Source: an uncultured Eisenbergiella sp.
GTDB lineage: Bacteria > Bacillota > Clostridia > Lachnospirales > Lachnospiraceae
DNA: 64,000 nt
Direction: 5' to 3'
Assembly (NCBI GenBank): GCA_947598825.1
Contig: CANQFM010000005.1
Span: 1 to 64,000, forward strand
Shown: positions 1 to 8,816 of the stretch, piece after piece
Numbering within the stretch: the stretch's first letter is position 1
Layout: every line of letters starts with the position of its first letter
Notes under the pieces: model-generated
What the model saw: only the letters and a program-made list of their open reading frames with translations
What the model was told of the DNA's origin: nothing
Database searches by the model: none
Position numbers and translations under genes: made by a program

Positions 1-175
1 TAAGATGACCTTCTAAAATCTCCACACCTTTATAGCTACACAATTGCTTTATAATATCTCGCAGATCAGCTTTGTATTGATTATAAATTATTTTTCGTCT
101 ATACTTAGGGGTGAAGATGATGTGGTACTTACACATCCACTTCGTATGTGCAAGCGAATTCGTTTGCTTTGCCAT
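1..175 (-). mobile_element. tnpA: IS200/IS605-family TnpA transposase, N-terminal part, cut by window edge
   Basis: Reverse complement from 175 reads MAKQTNSLAHTKWMCKYHIIFTPKYRRKIIYNQYKADLRDIIKQLCSYKGVEILEGHL, the typical IS200 TnpA N-terminus (CKYHIIFTPKYRRK). Confidence 0.9.
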
Positions 176-176
176 G

Positions 177-276
177 AAATCACCTTTCCTTTCTTTAAAT
201 AGTGGCCTGAACAACCCTATTATAGCGGAAAGGTGATTTTTTGTATAACAATCGTCGCGCACCCGCATAGCGGGTG
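177..276 (-). repeat. IS200-like left-end region: RBS-sequestering inverted repeat plus left-end hairpin
   Basis: AAATCACCTTTCC (177-189) pairs with GGAAAGGTGATTT (227-239) and would sequester the tnpA SD; hairpin CACCCGC-ATA-GCGGGTG at 260-276. Confidence 0.6.
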
Positions 277-359
277 GTTTAACGTTGAGTACGTTTCCGT
301 TTCTCTATTGAGAAACTCCAACGCACTCAACAGGGTCTATCCGACCCACAAAAGAAAAA

Positions 360-397
360 CAGACAAGGTGCGTTCCGAAAAGGGCGCACCTTGTCTG
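360..397. terminator. Stem-loop, probable terminator
   Basis: Perfect 13-bp inverted repeat CAGACAAGGTGCG (360-372) / CGCACCTTGTCTG (385-397). Confidence 0.6.
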
Positions 398-479
398 TCC
401 GTGAAATATGTTTTTCAACAGCGCCCCACAGCGGGCGCCGGAGATCCCTCTTCCCGTCTAAAGAGAAGGACCGTATGTG

Positions 480-650
480 TCAGCCTTCGGAAATCGCGCC
501 GACAGGGCAGGTTCCCGCACAGGAACCGCAGTCGATGCACATGCCGGGATCGATCTCGAACTTGCCGTCGCCCATGCTGATCGCGCCGACAGGGCAGACT
601 CCTTCGCAGGAACCGCAGGCAACACAGGAATCGCCGATTACATATGCCAT
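480..650 (-). CDS. 2x[4Fe-4S] ferredoxin (56 aa)
   Basis: Short ORF missing from the track: MAYVIGDSCVACGSCEGVCPVGAISMGDGKFEIDPGMCIDCGSCAGTCPVGAISEG; two CxxCxxCxxxCP motifs; SD AAGGAGG. Confidence 0.93.
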   Translation of the reverse strand: MAYVIGDSCVACGSCEGVCPVGAISMGDGKFEIDPGMCIDCGSCAGTCPVGAISEG

Positions 651-767
651 AATGATATCCTCCTTAAAAGATAAATGTAGTTAACTTGTATTTTAATATA
701 AAATCGAAGAATGTACAAGTGTTAATTGCACCCAATGGCACAGCCGATTGCGTCCAATGGCAGCCGG

Positions 768-1532
768 TCATTGTTTCGCTTCCAGTCCCTTTCGGCGGTC
801 GCGCAGCCCTTCCACGACGTGCTTTTTCAGTTCAATGGCCGTATCGGCGTTCATGGCGGGCAGGCCCTTGAGCCTATAATCCATGCCGAGTTTTTCGTAT
901 TTTACCTTGCCCATGGTGTGATAGGGAAGGATGTCCAGGGCCTTGAGGTTGGAAAACTGTCCGATGAAGTAGCCGAGCCGGTAGAGATAGACGGGATCGT
1001 CCGTCAGGGTGGGCACTACCACATGGCGGATCCACATATCCACCTTTTTTTCATCCAGATAATGGCAGAAAGCCAGGATGCCGTCGTTTGGCTGTGAGGT
1101 CAGTTCCCTGTGCTTGACCGGATCGATATGCTTGATATCCAGCATGACCAGATCCGTCAGCTCCATCAGGCGGTCCAGTTTTTTGAGCCAGTCCGGATTG
1201 CCGTCCGGATGGAAGGCGATGCCGGAAGTATCGATGCAGGTATGCACCTGATCCTTTTTGGCCAGCGTAAACAGGTCGATCAGAAAATCCACCTGCATCA
1301 GCGGTTCGCCGCCCGTGACGGTGATGCCGCCGCCTTTGTAAAAGCTTTGGTTGCGTTTGTACTGTTCATAGATCTCTGCAGGTTCCATCAGCGTGCCGCC
1401 GTCCATGGGCCAGGTGTCCGGGTTATGGCAATAGGCGCACCGCATGGGGCAGCCCTGTACGAAGACCACGAAGCGCACGCCGGGGCCGTCTACGGTGCCG
1501 AAGCTTTCGAGGGAATGTATTCTGCCTTTCAT
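768..1532 (-). CDS. pflA: Pyruvate formate-lyase activating enzyme (radical SAM)
   Basis: MKGRIHSLESFGTVDGPGVRFVVFVQGCPMRCAYCHNPDTW; CxxxCxxC motif and full PflA-like length. Confidence 0.95.
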   Translation of the reverse strand: MKGRIHSLESFGTVDGPGVRFVVFVQGCPMRCAYCHNPDTWPMDGGTLMEPAEIYEQYKRNQSFYKGGGITVTGGEPLMQVDFLIDLFTLAKKDQVHTCIDTSGIAFHPDGNPDWLKKLDRLMELTDLVMLDIKHIDPVKHRELTSQPNDGILAFCHYLDEKKVDMWIRHVVVPTLTDDPVYLYRLGYFIGQFSNLKALDILPYHTMGKVKYEKLGMDYRLKGLPAMNADTAIELKKHVVEGLRDRRKGLEAKQ

Positions 1533-1753
1533 GTGACAAGTCCTCCGTTCTTTTTAAATCCCGCAAAAGGAATTGTTTTTCTTATGGACAGTATACTATT
1601 TCCCGTGGAAAAATGCAACGCGGAAAGCGCCTGCGTATCGCTTTGCAAATGGCGCAGCCATACCGCTGCAGCAGGCAAAGATTTTTTTGTACAGGTTGTC
1701 AGAAAGAAAGGAATGTATTATACTAAGAACCGGATGAAGGAACCCAAAAGGAG

Positions 1754-1954
1754 GTGAGCCATATGGCCAAGTTTTCAAAGGATATGACGATCGGGGAAGC
1801 GCTGCAGGTGGATATTAACGCCGCCCCTGTCCTGATGGAGATCGGGATGCACTGTCTCGGCTGCCCTTCCGCTCAGGGAGAGACGCTGGAGGAGGCCGCC
1901 ATGGTGCATGGGATCCCCGTGGAGGAGCTGATGGAAAAGCTCAACGCGATCTGA
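1754..1954 (+). CDS. DUF1858 domain protein
   Basis: [47 protein letters not shown]; CxGCP motif typical of DUF1858/ScdA-N. Confidence 0.85.
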   Translation: MSHMAKFSKDMTIGEALQVDINAAPVLMEIGMHCLGCPSAQGETLEEAAMVHGIPVEELMEKLNAI

Positions 1955-1990
1955 GCAGGAAGGCGCGTTCATAAGGCAACGTATGTTTTT

Positions 1991-2031
1991 ACCATAAAAG
2001 GGGCAGATCCGAGGATCTGTCCCTTTTATGG
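1991..2031. terminator. Strong bidirectional terminator-like hairpin
   Basis: ACCATAAAAGGGGCAGATCC-GA-GGATCTGTCCCTTTTATGGT. Confidence 0.75.
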
Positions 2032-2179
2032 TGCGCGTAAAGCGCAGACAGAAAATGAAAAACGGATGAAACCTTTTCCCCCTTTATTACCCTATACCAG
2101 TAAATAGAGAAATCTATTTTGAGGATATCCTGATTTTTTGGACGTCATCATGAGGGCGGCCAAAGCCGGAGGTTTATCG

Positions 2180-2701
2180 ATGCGACGGGAAGAACTTGAA
2201 CAAATGATCCGCACTTATGGCAGGGATTTATTTTCGTTCTGCTGCAGTATGACCTGCAGCCGTCAGGACGCGGAGGATCTTTATCAGGATACTTTTCTGA
2301 AACTCTATGAGATCGGGGAGAAAATATCCATAGAAAAGAATCCGAAAAGTTTCCTGATGGGCATCGCTTTCAATTTGTATCGGAATCACAGGCGCAAACA
2401 TTTTATCAGGGACAGGATCGCGGCAGAACCCGGCCGGACGGAGGAGATCGCAGCGCTTGCCGCGGCAAAAGGGCCTTCGACGGAGGAACAGGCGATCCTG
2501 CGGGAGAACTGCCTGGCCCTGCGGCGCGCGGTGGCAAAGCTGCCGGACAAGTATAAGATACCGATACTTTTATTCTATATGGAAGAATTGCCCATGAAAG
2601 AAATAGAGCGCATTCTGAGACTGCCGGGAGGGACTGTCAAGACCAGGCTGCGCCGGGCGAAAATGATCCTGAAACGGGAATTGGAGGGCGCACAGTCATG
2701 A
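2180..2701 (+). CDS. ECF-type RNA polymerase sigma factor
   Basis: MRREELEQMIRTYGRDLFSFCCSMTCSRQDAEDLYQDTFLKLYE ... sigma-4 GGTVKTRLRRAKMILK. Confidence 0.9.
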   Translation: MRREELEQMIRTYGRDLFSFCCSMTCSRQDAEDLYQDTFLKLYEIGEKISIEKNPKSFLMGIAFNLYRNHRRKHFIRDRIAAEPGRTEEIAALAAAKGPSTEEQAILRENCLALRRAVAKLPDKYKIPILLFYMEELPMKEIERILRLPGGTVKTRLRRAKMILKRELEGAQS

Positions 2702-3861
2702 AAGAAAATATGGATGAATTATTAAAACGGTCGCTGGCGCCGACGGAAACGCCTGCGGATCGTCTGAACCGCCAGATTCTATGGAAGATTGCATTGGAGG
2801 AAAAGAAGATTATGCGAAAAAAAACAAGCCGGAGAAAATTTTGTGCGGCTGCCAGCCTTTGTATACTGCTGCTCACTTCCGCTACGGCGTACGCCGCGTA
2901 CCGTTATCTGACGCCCGCCGAGGCGGCGCGGGAGTTGGAGGACGCTGCTCTTGCGAATGCTTTTGAGAGCGACGGCGCCGTTTTTGTCAATGAAACGCAG
3001 GAGAGCGGCGGATACCGGGTCACGCTGCTGGGAAGCGCCGCGGGCAAAAAGATCAGCGATTATTTATCCGTCCGTAACGGGGAGATCAGGGACGACCGGA
3101 TCTATACGGTGGTGGCCATCGAGCGTGCGGACGGGACGCCCATGCCGCCCACTTCGTCGGATGATTACGGAAACGAGCCTTTCTATGTCTCGCATTATGT
3201 CCGCGGCCTCGATCCAAAGGTATACAGCGTGATGAGCATGGGCGGCGGTTATTCTGCATTTGTGCAGGACGGGATCGAGTACCGGATCCTGGAAATGGAC
3301 AATCTGGAAATGTTTGCCGACAAAGGGATTTATGTGGGGGTAAACTCCGGTTCGTTTTATGACGCAAAGGCGTATTCCTTTGATGAAACTACCGGGGAGA
3401 TCGCGCGCAACGACCACTATGACGGGACGAACGCCCTTTTTGTCCTTCCCCTGGATCCCTCGAAGGCGGATCCCGAGGCGGCCGCCCTGTACCTGAAGCA
3501 GCTTCAGGATTCCTGGAAAAAAGAGGACGTTCCCGACGCGCAGGCCCAAAGCTCGGACGCAGACGCGTTTATGGCAAAGCTGACGCCCGATAATCTCGAC
3601 CTGTACGCGGCGCCCGCAGAGTACACTCGGATGACTGCCACGCCGGACGGCGGTGTGATATCTTACCGCTATGAAATGGAAAGCGGCGCAGGAGGAAGCG
3701 GGAGCATAGGAATCGACGAATTATTTCCTGACCACATTGCGGGGACGACTGCGATAGGCGGATACAGTTCGAGCGGCAGTCTCGACACGCTCAACATCGA
3801 GGTGTTCATTCTGAATGAGGACGGTACAGTCGGCTTCGTCATTTATCAGCCGAGGCTGTAA
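2698..3861 (+). CDS. Single-TM DUF4179-like protein, putative anti-sigma partner
   Basis: ATGA overlap with the sigma gene; N-terminal cytosolic segment, one TM (FCAAASLCILLLTSATAYAAYRYL), large extracytoplasmic domain. Confidence 0.7.
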   Translation: MKENMDELLKRSLAPTETPADRLNRQILWKIALEEKKIMRKKTSRRKFCAAASLCILLLTSATAYAAYRYLTPAEAARELEDAALANAFESDGAVFVNETQESGGYRVTLLGSAAGKKISDYLSVRNGEIRDDRIYTVVAIERADGTPMPPTSSDDYGNEPFYVSHYVRGLDPKVYSVMSMGGGYSAFVQDGIEYRILEMDNLEMFADKGIYVGVNSGSFYDAKAYSFDETTGEIARNDHYDGTNALFVLPLDPSKADPEAAALYLKQLQDSWKKEDVPDAQAQSSDADAFMAKLTPDNLDLYAAPAEYTRMTATPDGGVISYRYEMESGAGGSGSIGIDELFPDHIAGTTAIGGYSSSGSLDTLNIEVFILNEDGTVGFVIYQPRL

Positions 3862-3869
3862 CCCATATC

Positions 3870-3899
3870 AAAAACGGGGCGTTTTTGCGCCCTGTTTTT
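3870..3899 (+). terminator. Rho-independent terminator
   Basis: AAAAACGGGGCG-TTTTTG-CGCCCTGTTTTT. Confidence 0.75.
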
Positions 3900-4001
3900 C
3901 TTCTGAAAAAATATCCAATAAAATAAAAAATAATTTGGCAAAATTCACAAAATGTATATTGGAAAATGTGAAGTGTATAGAAAAAAGTACACCGCACACA
4001 C

Positions 4002-4030
4002 TTGACCTTGGACGGGCGGTAACTTATAAT
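4002..4030 (+). promoter_or_regulatory. Sigma-70 promoter for the pfl operon
   Basis: TTGACC (4002-4007), 17-nt spacer, TATAAT (4025-4030). Confidence 0.85.
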
Positions 4031-4133
4031 AAAACTAAGGATTGGCGCAGTATCCTGCCGTATGACCGGCAGCGTATTTCAGACGCTGCGCCCTGTAACG
4101 ATCCACAATATTTTTTACAGGAGGCTTACCAAA

Positions 4134-6176
4134 ATGAGACCAGAATGGACAGGTTTTGTAGGCAACAAATGGGACAAAGAAGTCAATGTCCGCGACTTCA
4201 TCCAGAAGAACTACGAGCCCTATGAAGGCGACGATGCTTTCCTTGCCCCGCCTACACAGAACACGAAAGACCTGTGGAATCAGGTGCTGGAGCTGCAGAA
4301 GAAAGAGCGTGAGGTCGGCGGTGTCCTCGATATGGACACCAAGGTCATTTCCACGATCACCTCTCATGGCCCGGGCTATCTGGACAAGAGCAAAGAGACG
4401 ATCGTAGGTTTCCAGACAGACGCGCCCTTTAAGCGTTCCCTGCAGCCTTACGGCGGTATCCGCATGGCAGAGAAGGCCTGCGCGGATAACGGCTACACGG
4501 TGGACCCGGAGATTTCCGAGTTCTTCAACACCCACAGGAAAACACACAATGCAGGCTGCTTCGATGCCTACAATCCGGAGATGCGTGCCTGCCGTTCTTC
4601 CCATATCATTACCGGTCTGCCGGACGCTTACGGCCGCGGCCGTATTATCGGCGACTACAGGCGTATTGCCCTGTACGGCATTGACAGGCTGATCGAGGAT
4701 AAGGAAGAGCAGAAAGCTTCTACCGGCCGCGTGATGACCGACGACGTGATCCGTCTCCGTGAGGAGATCTCCGAGCAGATCAAGGCGTTGAAAGATATGA
4801 AGGTTATGGCTGCTTCCTACGGCTGCGATATTTCCAAACCCGCCGTTAACGTAAAAGAAGCGATCCAGTGGACCTATTTCGGATATCTGTGCGCGGTGAA
4901 GGAGCAGAACGGTGCGGCCATGTCCCTTGGACGTACTTCCACTTTCCTTGACATTTATGCGCAGAGAGACCTGGCTAACGGCACCTTTACCGAGGAGCAG
5001 ATCCAGGAGTTCGTCGATCACTTCATCATGAAGCTGCGCTGCATCAAGTTTGCCCGTACTCCTGAGTACAACCAGATCTTCGCCGGCGATCCCGTGTGGG
5101 TAACCGAGTCTCTGGGCGGCATGGGCGTTGACGGGCGTCCGATGGTGACGAAGATGAGCTTCCGTTACCTGCACACGCTGACCAACTTAGGCCCCGCTCC
5201 GGAACCCAACCTGACCGTGCTGTGGTCCACCAGGCTGCCTGAGAACTGGAAGAAATACTGCGCGAAGATGTCCATCCAGACTTCTTCCATCCAGTATGAG
5301 AACGACGACCTGATGCGTCCTGTCCATGGCGACGATTACGGCATCGCATGCTGCGTATCCTCCATGGTGATCGGTAAGGAAATGCAGTTCTTCGGCGCCC
5401 GCGCGAACCTGGCGAAGTGCCTGTTGTACGCGCTCAACGGCGGCGTAGACGAAGTGACCAAGAAGCAGGTCGGCCCGAAGTATCGCCCTGTGACCGGCGA
5501 TGTGCTGGATTACGACGATGTGATGAGCAAGTTCATAGATATGATGGAATGGCAGGCTGACGTATATGTCAATACCCTGAACATCATCCATTATATGCAT
5601 GACAAGTACTGCTATGAGAGAGCTGAGATGGCTCTGCATGACAGGGACGTGAAGAGATATTTCGCGACCGGCGTTGCGGGCCTGTCCATCGTGGCGGATT
5701 CCCTTTCCGCTATCAAGTATGCCAAGGTAGAAGTGGTCCGCGATGAGGACGGCGTGATCGTAGACTTCAAGACCACCGGCGACTTCCCGAAATACGGCAA
5801 CGATGATGACCGCGTGGACGAGATCGCACAGGAGATCGTACACAAGTTCATGACCGCTATCAGAAGACATCACACCTACAGGAACGGTATCCCTACCACC
5901 TCCATCCTGACCATTACCTCCAACGTGACCTACGGTAAGGCCACCGGTAATACGCCTGATGGACGCAGAAAAGGACAGCCTTTCGCTCCTGGTGCGAACC
6001 CGATGCATGGACGCGACACTCACGGCGCCATCGCTTCCCTGTCTTCCGTCTCCAAGCTGCCTTTCAAGGATGCGCAGGATGGTATCTCCAATACCTTCAC
6101 CATCATCCCCGGCGCGCTGGGCAAAGAAGACAAGATCTTCTCCGGCGACCTTGAAGTGGATCTTGATCTGAAATAA
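4134..6176 (+). CDS. pflB: Pyruvate formate-lyase catalytic core lacking the C-terminal glycyl-radical domain
   Basis: [33 protein letters not shown]; active-site CC ([12 protein letters not shown]); ends ...[24 protein letters not shown] with no RVSGYA motif. Confidence 0.95.
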   Translation: MRPEWTGFVGNKWDKEVNVRDFIQKNYEPYEGDDAFLAPPTQNTKDLWNQVLELQKKEREVGGVLDMDTKVISTITSHGPGYLDKSKETIVGFQTDAPFKRSLQPYGGIRMAEKACADNGYTVDPEISEFFNTHRKTHNAGCFDAYNPEMRACRSSHIITGLPDAYGRGRIIGDYRRIALYGIDRLIEDKEEQKASTGRVMTDDVIRLREEISEQIKALKDMKVMAASYGCDISKPAVNVKEAIQWTYFGYLCAVKEQNGAAMSLGRTSTFLDIYAQRDLANGTFTEEQIQEFVDHFIMKLRCIKFARTPEYNQIFAGDPVWVTESLGGMGVDGRPMVTKMSFRYLHTLTNLGPAPEPNLTVLWSTRLPENWKKYCAKMSIQTSSIQYENDDLMRPVHGDDYGIACCVSSMVIGKEMQFFGARANLAKCLLYALNGGVDEVTKKQVGPKYRPVTGDVLDYDDVMSKFIDMMEWQADVYVNTLNIIHYMHDKYCYERAEMALHDRDVKRYFATGVAGLSIVADSLSAIKYAKVEVVRDEDGVIVDFKTTGDFPKYGNDDDRVDEIAQEIVHKFMTAIRRHHTYRNGIPTTSILTITSNVTYGKATGNTPDGRRKGQPFAPGANPMHGRDTHGAIASLSSVSKLPFKDAQDGISNTFTIIPGALGKEDKIFSGDLEVDLDLK

Positions 6177-6190
6177 CAGGGAAACGGATT

Positions 6191-6391
6191 ATGAATGAAA
6201 AAGAAATGATCGACGATCTCGTCAAGATGCTTGACGCCGGAATGGCGCAGGGCACGGGCCATGTGAACGTGGATTGTGACGACGGGAAATTGTCAAAAGA
6301 AGTGCAGACCCTTGGATGCACGGATTGTTCCAGGACTCCGTTGGCATGCAGCGTCCCTACGCTGCACCAGGGACTGGACGATTATGAGTAA
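6191..6391 (+). CDS. Small Cys-rich protein resembling the N-terminal segment of the glycyl-radical domain (66 aa)
   Basis: DDLVKMLDAGMAQGTGHVNVDC resembles [22 protein letters not shown] of the next gene; Cys-rich tail GCTDCSRTPLACS. Confidence 0.75.
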   Translation: MNEKEMIDDLVKMLDAGMAQGTGHVNVDCDDGKLSKEVQTLGCTDCSRTPLACSVPTLHQGLDDYE

Positions 6392-6412
6392 GCAGAACTT
6401 TTGCGGACAGCC

Positions 6413-6430
6413 GGGCCGGTGATCCGGCCC
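6413..6430 (+). other. Intercistronic GC hairpin
   Basis: GGGCCGG-TGAT-CCGGCCC between the small ORF and the glycyl-radical-domain gene. Confidence 0.6.
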
Positions 6431-6510
6431 CGGCGTTTCCAGCAAAGAAATGGCGGTGGATTTTTTGATCCGTACCGCGCATAATATAAGAAAAAGAGGA
6501 GGAAATTACC

Positions 6511-6753
6511 ATGGCTGAAAATCATGCACAGGTAGATAACCTGGTATCTTTACTGGATGGCTATGCAACCAAAGGCGGCCATCACCTTAATGTTAACGTG
6601 CTGAACAGAGACACGCTTCTGGATGCGCAGAAACATCCTGAGAAGTATCCTCAGTTGACCATCCGTGTTTCCGGCTATGCCGTAAACTTCATCAAGCTGA
6701 CTCCCGAGCAGCAGGCAGACGTTATCTCCAGAACCTTCCATGAGAGCATCTGA
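6511..6753 (+). CDS. Stand-alone glycyl-radical domain protein (GrcA/YfiD-like, C-terminal part of PFL)
   Basis: [57 protein letters not shown]; own SD GAGGAGG. Confidence 0.95.
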   Translation: MAENHAQVDNLVSLLDGYATKGGHHLNVNVLNRDTLLDAQKHPEKYPQLTIRVSGYAVNFIKLTPEQQADVISRTFHESI

Positions 6754-6773
6754 CCTCCCAGCAGGCAGCGCGT

Positions 6774-6835
6774 AAAACAAGATAAAAAGCCCTCGGCGGA
6801 AGCTTGCTTCCGACCGGGGCTTTTTATCTTGTTTT
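6774..6835. terminator. Long bidirectional terminator hairpin
   Basis: AAAACAAGATAAAAAGCC ... GGCTTTTTATCTTGTTTT with inner GGAAGC/GCTTCC. Confidence 0.85.
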
Positions 6836-6837
6836 AG

Positions 6838-6966
6838 ATGGGGCGTGCGCCCCATCACCGAGTGAAGTGGCCGGAGGCCAAGCCTGCGAAGCAGGCGGCT
6901 TCACGAGGTGAGCGCTGCCGTACGGAGTGGCGCTATATAGGTGAGCGCCGCCGTGCGGAGTGACGC
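6838..6966. repeat. Palindromic structured intergenic element: hairpin, three-way junction, 33-nt-offset repeat
   Basis: ATGGGGC-GTGC-GCCCCAT; CACC-GA-GTGAAG ... CTTCAC-GA-GGTG enclosing GGCC-GGA-GGCC and GCCTGC-GAA-GCAGGC; repeats GGTGAGCGCTGCCGTACGGAGTGGCGC (6907) and GGTGAGCGCCGCCGTGCGGAGTGACGC (6940). Confidence 0.6.
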
Positions 6967-7015
6967 CGGAAAAGTAAAGCCCCCGGCGGAAAGCTCGCTT
7001 CCGGCCGGGGGTCTT

Positions 7016-7795
7016 TTATACTTGCGCCAGCATTTGCAGCGCTTTGCCATCAGATATCAGATCGTAATGCTCTTTGAAATATGCTTCGCTTCCCACGGCG
7101 GAACGCTCCAGCCTGCCATATTCGGAAACCACGTTGCAGATCCGGTTGAAGTCCTCCGCGGAAATGTTCTCCTCGCTTATGACAAGGGAGTATTTCCCCG
7201 TGCGGGTGTTTTTGTAGAGCGAGTTCCTGCCGTCGTAAAATCCGCAGGCGACATGGGCCAGACGGATCAGGTGGTGCATGGAGGAAAAGGTGAATATCCG
7301 GGCGCTGCCGACAGAGATGGCAGGCGATGCGTCGTCGCTTTTGGGAGCAGAGGCGGGAGACGGCGGGACATTCTTCTTCTGGCTGTTGGCCAACTCTGCC
7401 CGGCGGCTTTCCTGAATCTGGCGAAACAGATCGAAAATGCTGTCCGTGCTTTCCGATGCGCGGGAGGAATATTCATCGGGATCCGCGCCATCCTCATCGT
7501 CGTCAGCGGAGGGGGCAAACTTGGAAAATCTGGTGTCCAGCTCCTCCGGATCCTCTACCTTGGTAATGATCAGAACGATACAATCCGCATTGAGAGGGAT
7601 AGCTTCTATCATAAGGGGGATGTCATCCGCCTCAAATCCAAATTTCTGAGCGGCCTGCTGCATCATATCGCGAAAGAGGTTCTTCGCTTTTTCCGTGCCG
7701 TAGGCCAGTTCGCTGATCTTGAGTTCCCGATCTGCCAGGTCTGCTTTTGTAAGGGTACAGCGTATCTGATGGTCATTGACTTTTTCAATTTTCAT
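7016..7795 (-). CDS. mecA: Adaptor protein MecA
   Basis: MKIEKVNDHQIRCTLTKADLADRELKISELAYGTEKAKNLFRDMMQQA, characteristic MecA N-terminus and acidic linker. Confidence 0.9.
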   Translation of the reverse strand: MKIEKVNDHQIRCTLTKADLADRELKISELAYGTEKAKNLFRDMMQQAAQKFGFEADDIPLMIEAIPLNADCIVLIITKVEDPEELDTRFSKFAPSADDDEDGADPDEYSSRASESTDSIFDLFRQIQESRRAELANSQKKNVPPSPASAPKSDDASPAISVGSARIFTFSSMHHLIRLAHVACGFYDGRNSLYKNTRTGKYSLVISEENISAEDFNRICNVVSEYGRLERSAVGSEAYFKEHYDLISDGKALQMLAQV

Positions 7796-7936
7796 AAATA
7801 ATCACATCCTTACTATATAAAATACTTCCCTACATTCTGAGTGTGACAAAAAAGCATCCTGTGAAAGTAATCATATCATAAAAGAGTGCAAAGTCAAGCA
7901 TGTGGACATACGGTTTCACTTTTTTTTAAGAAATGC

Positions 7937-7965
7937 TTGAAAATGCTTCCTGTATTGGGTATAAT
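7937..7965 (+). promoter_or_regulatory. Sigma-70 promoter
   Basis: TTGAAA, 17-nt spacer, TATAAT. Confidence 0.75.
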
Positions 7966-7971
7966 TGCGTA

Positions 7972-8191
7972 TAAGATCCGCAGACAATCCGTGCCGGAAA
8001 GGAGGCAGAAGAAGTCCCTATTGGCATGTGGGAATCACATGCCCGGCGCAAGAGGAATGCTTTTATTCCTAAAAACAGAAATGAACGCGGCAGATCTTGC
8101 CGCAGTGCTGATGCGGAACGGAAGGTGTCCGTTCCATCTTATTCTCACAATGTATATAGTATGAGAATGTCTTGCAGGTATATGTAACCTG
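7972..8191 (+). ncRNA. Candidate structured ncRNA or leader with serial hairpins
   Basis: Six consecutive perfect stems: 8023-8043, 8053-8070, 8087-8103, 8115-8135, 8141-8168, 8175-8191, downstream of a consensus promoter. Confidence 0.4.
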
Positions 8192-8383
8192 TCGGTAATT
8201 CATTGAATCAATTTTTTCCAAACCACTTATAATTTAACCAATCACTTTTTATTATTTTTTGCGCCATTTTTTGCACTGTTTGCCGATCTTACCGCGTTAT
8301 ATTTTCATTTCGATCCGCTGTCGGAATATATATCACAGAGAAAATCTTTTTGGGAAAATAGCGGACCGGAGAAGGAGAAAACA

Positions 8384-8600
8384 CATGGGAAGACTGCAAC
8401 CTGAAGCGTGGGAAAACCTGCTTTCTCAGATGGAAAGAGAGGGGGTCAGTTTTTATCTGAACGGAAGACGGTCGAGAGCAAAGGAGATCGTCAAAAAATG
8501 TTGTGTAAGTGAAAGGGCAGTTTATATGCCTGATTTCGTAACGGATGAAGAAGGAAAGCTACAGGAAGTCCGTTATGATGAAGTGAAGAAATGGCGGTAA
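8384..8600 (+). CDS. Small hypothetical protein (about 71 aa)
   Basis: MGRLQPEAWENLLSQMEREGVSFYLNGRRSRAKEIVKKCCVSERAVYMPDFVTDEEGKLQEVRYDEVKKWR; SD GGAGAAGGAG; terminator downstream. Confidence 0.65.
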
Positions 8601-8636
8601 CGTTTTTTGGAACGGCTGCCGCCCCTGTCTGAAAAC

Positions 8637-8696
8637 GCCCGATCCGGTCTTTACGGAAGGAACCCCATGCATCCGTGGCCGGATCGGGCCTTTTTG
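8637..8696 (+). terminator. Rho-independent terminator
   Basis: GCCCGATCCGG ... CCGGATCGGGC followed by CTTTTTG. Confidence 0.75.
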
Positions 8697-8816
8697 ACAA
8701 GAATTTTCATTTTCTGTAAATCGGAGGCGGGGCGCAAAATTTGTCGGATAAGATCGAAAATAGTTGATGACTGCCCTGTTTTCATATGCTAGAATAGATA
8801 CAAAAGAAAACGGACG

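Noticed and set aside
4035-5174. 379-aa minus-strand ORF
   Set aside because: Antisense shadow of the PFL core.
6177-6510. PFL split as a simple frameshift or sequencing error
   Set aside because: Core, middle ORF and radical-domain gene lie in three different frames; the radical-domain gene has its own strong SD and 334 nt including a paralogous ORF separates it from the core; one indel cannot restore a full-length enzyme.
7886-8164. 92-aa ORF over the hairpin-rich region
   Set aside because: No SD, start lies upstream of the promoter, protein looks non-biological; region better explained as RNA.
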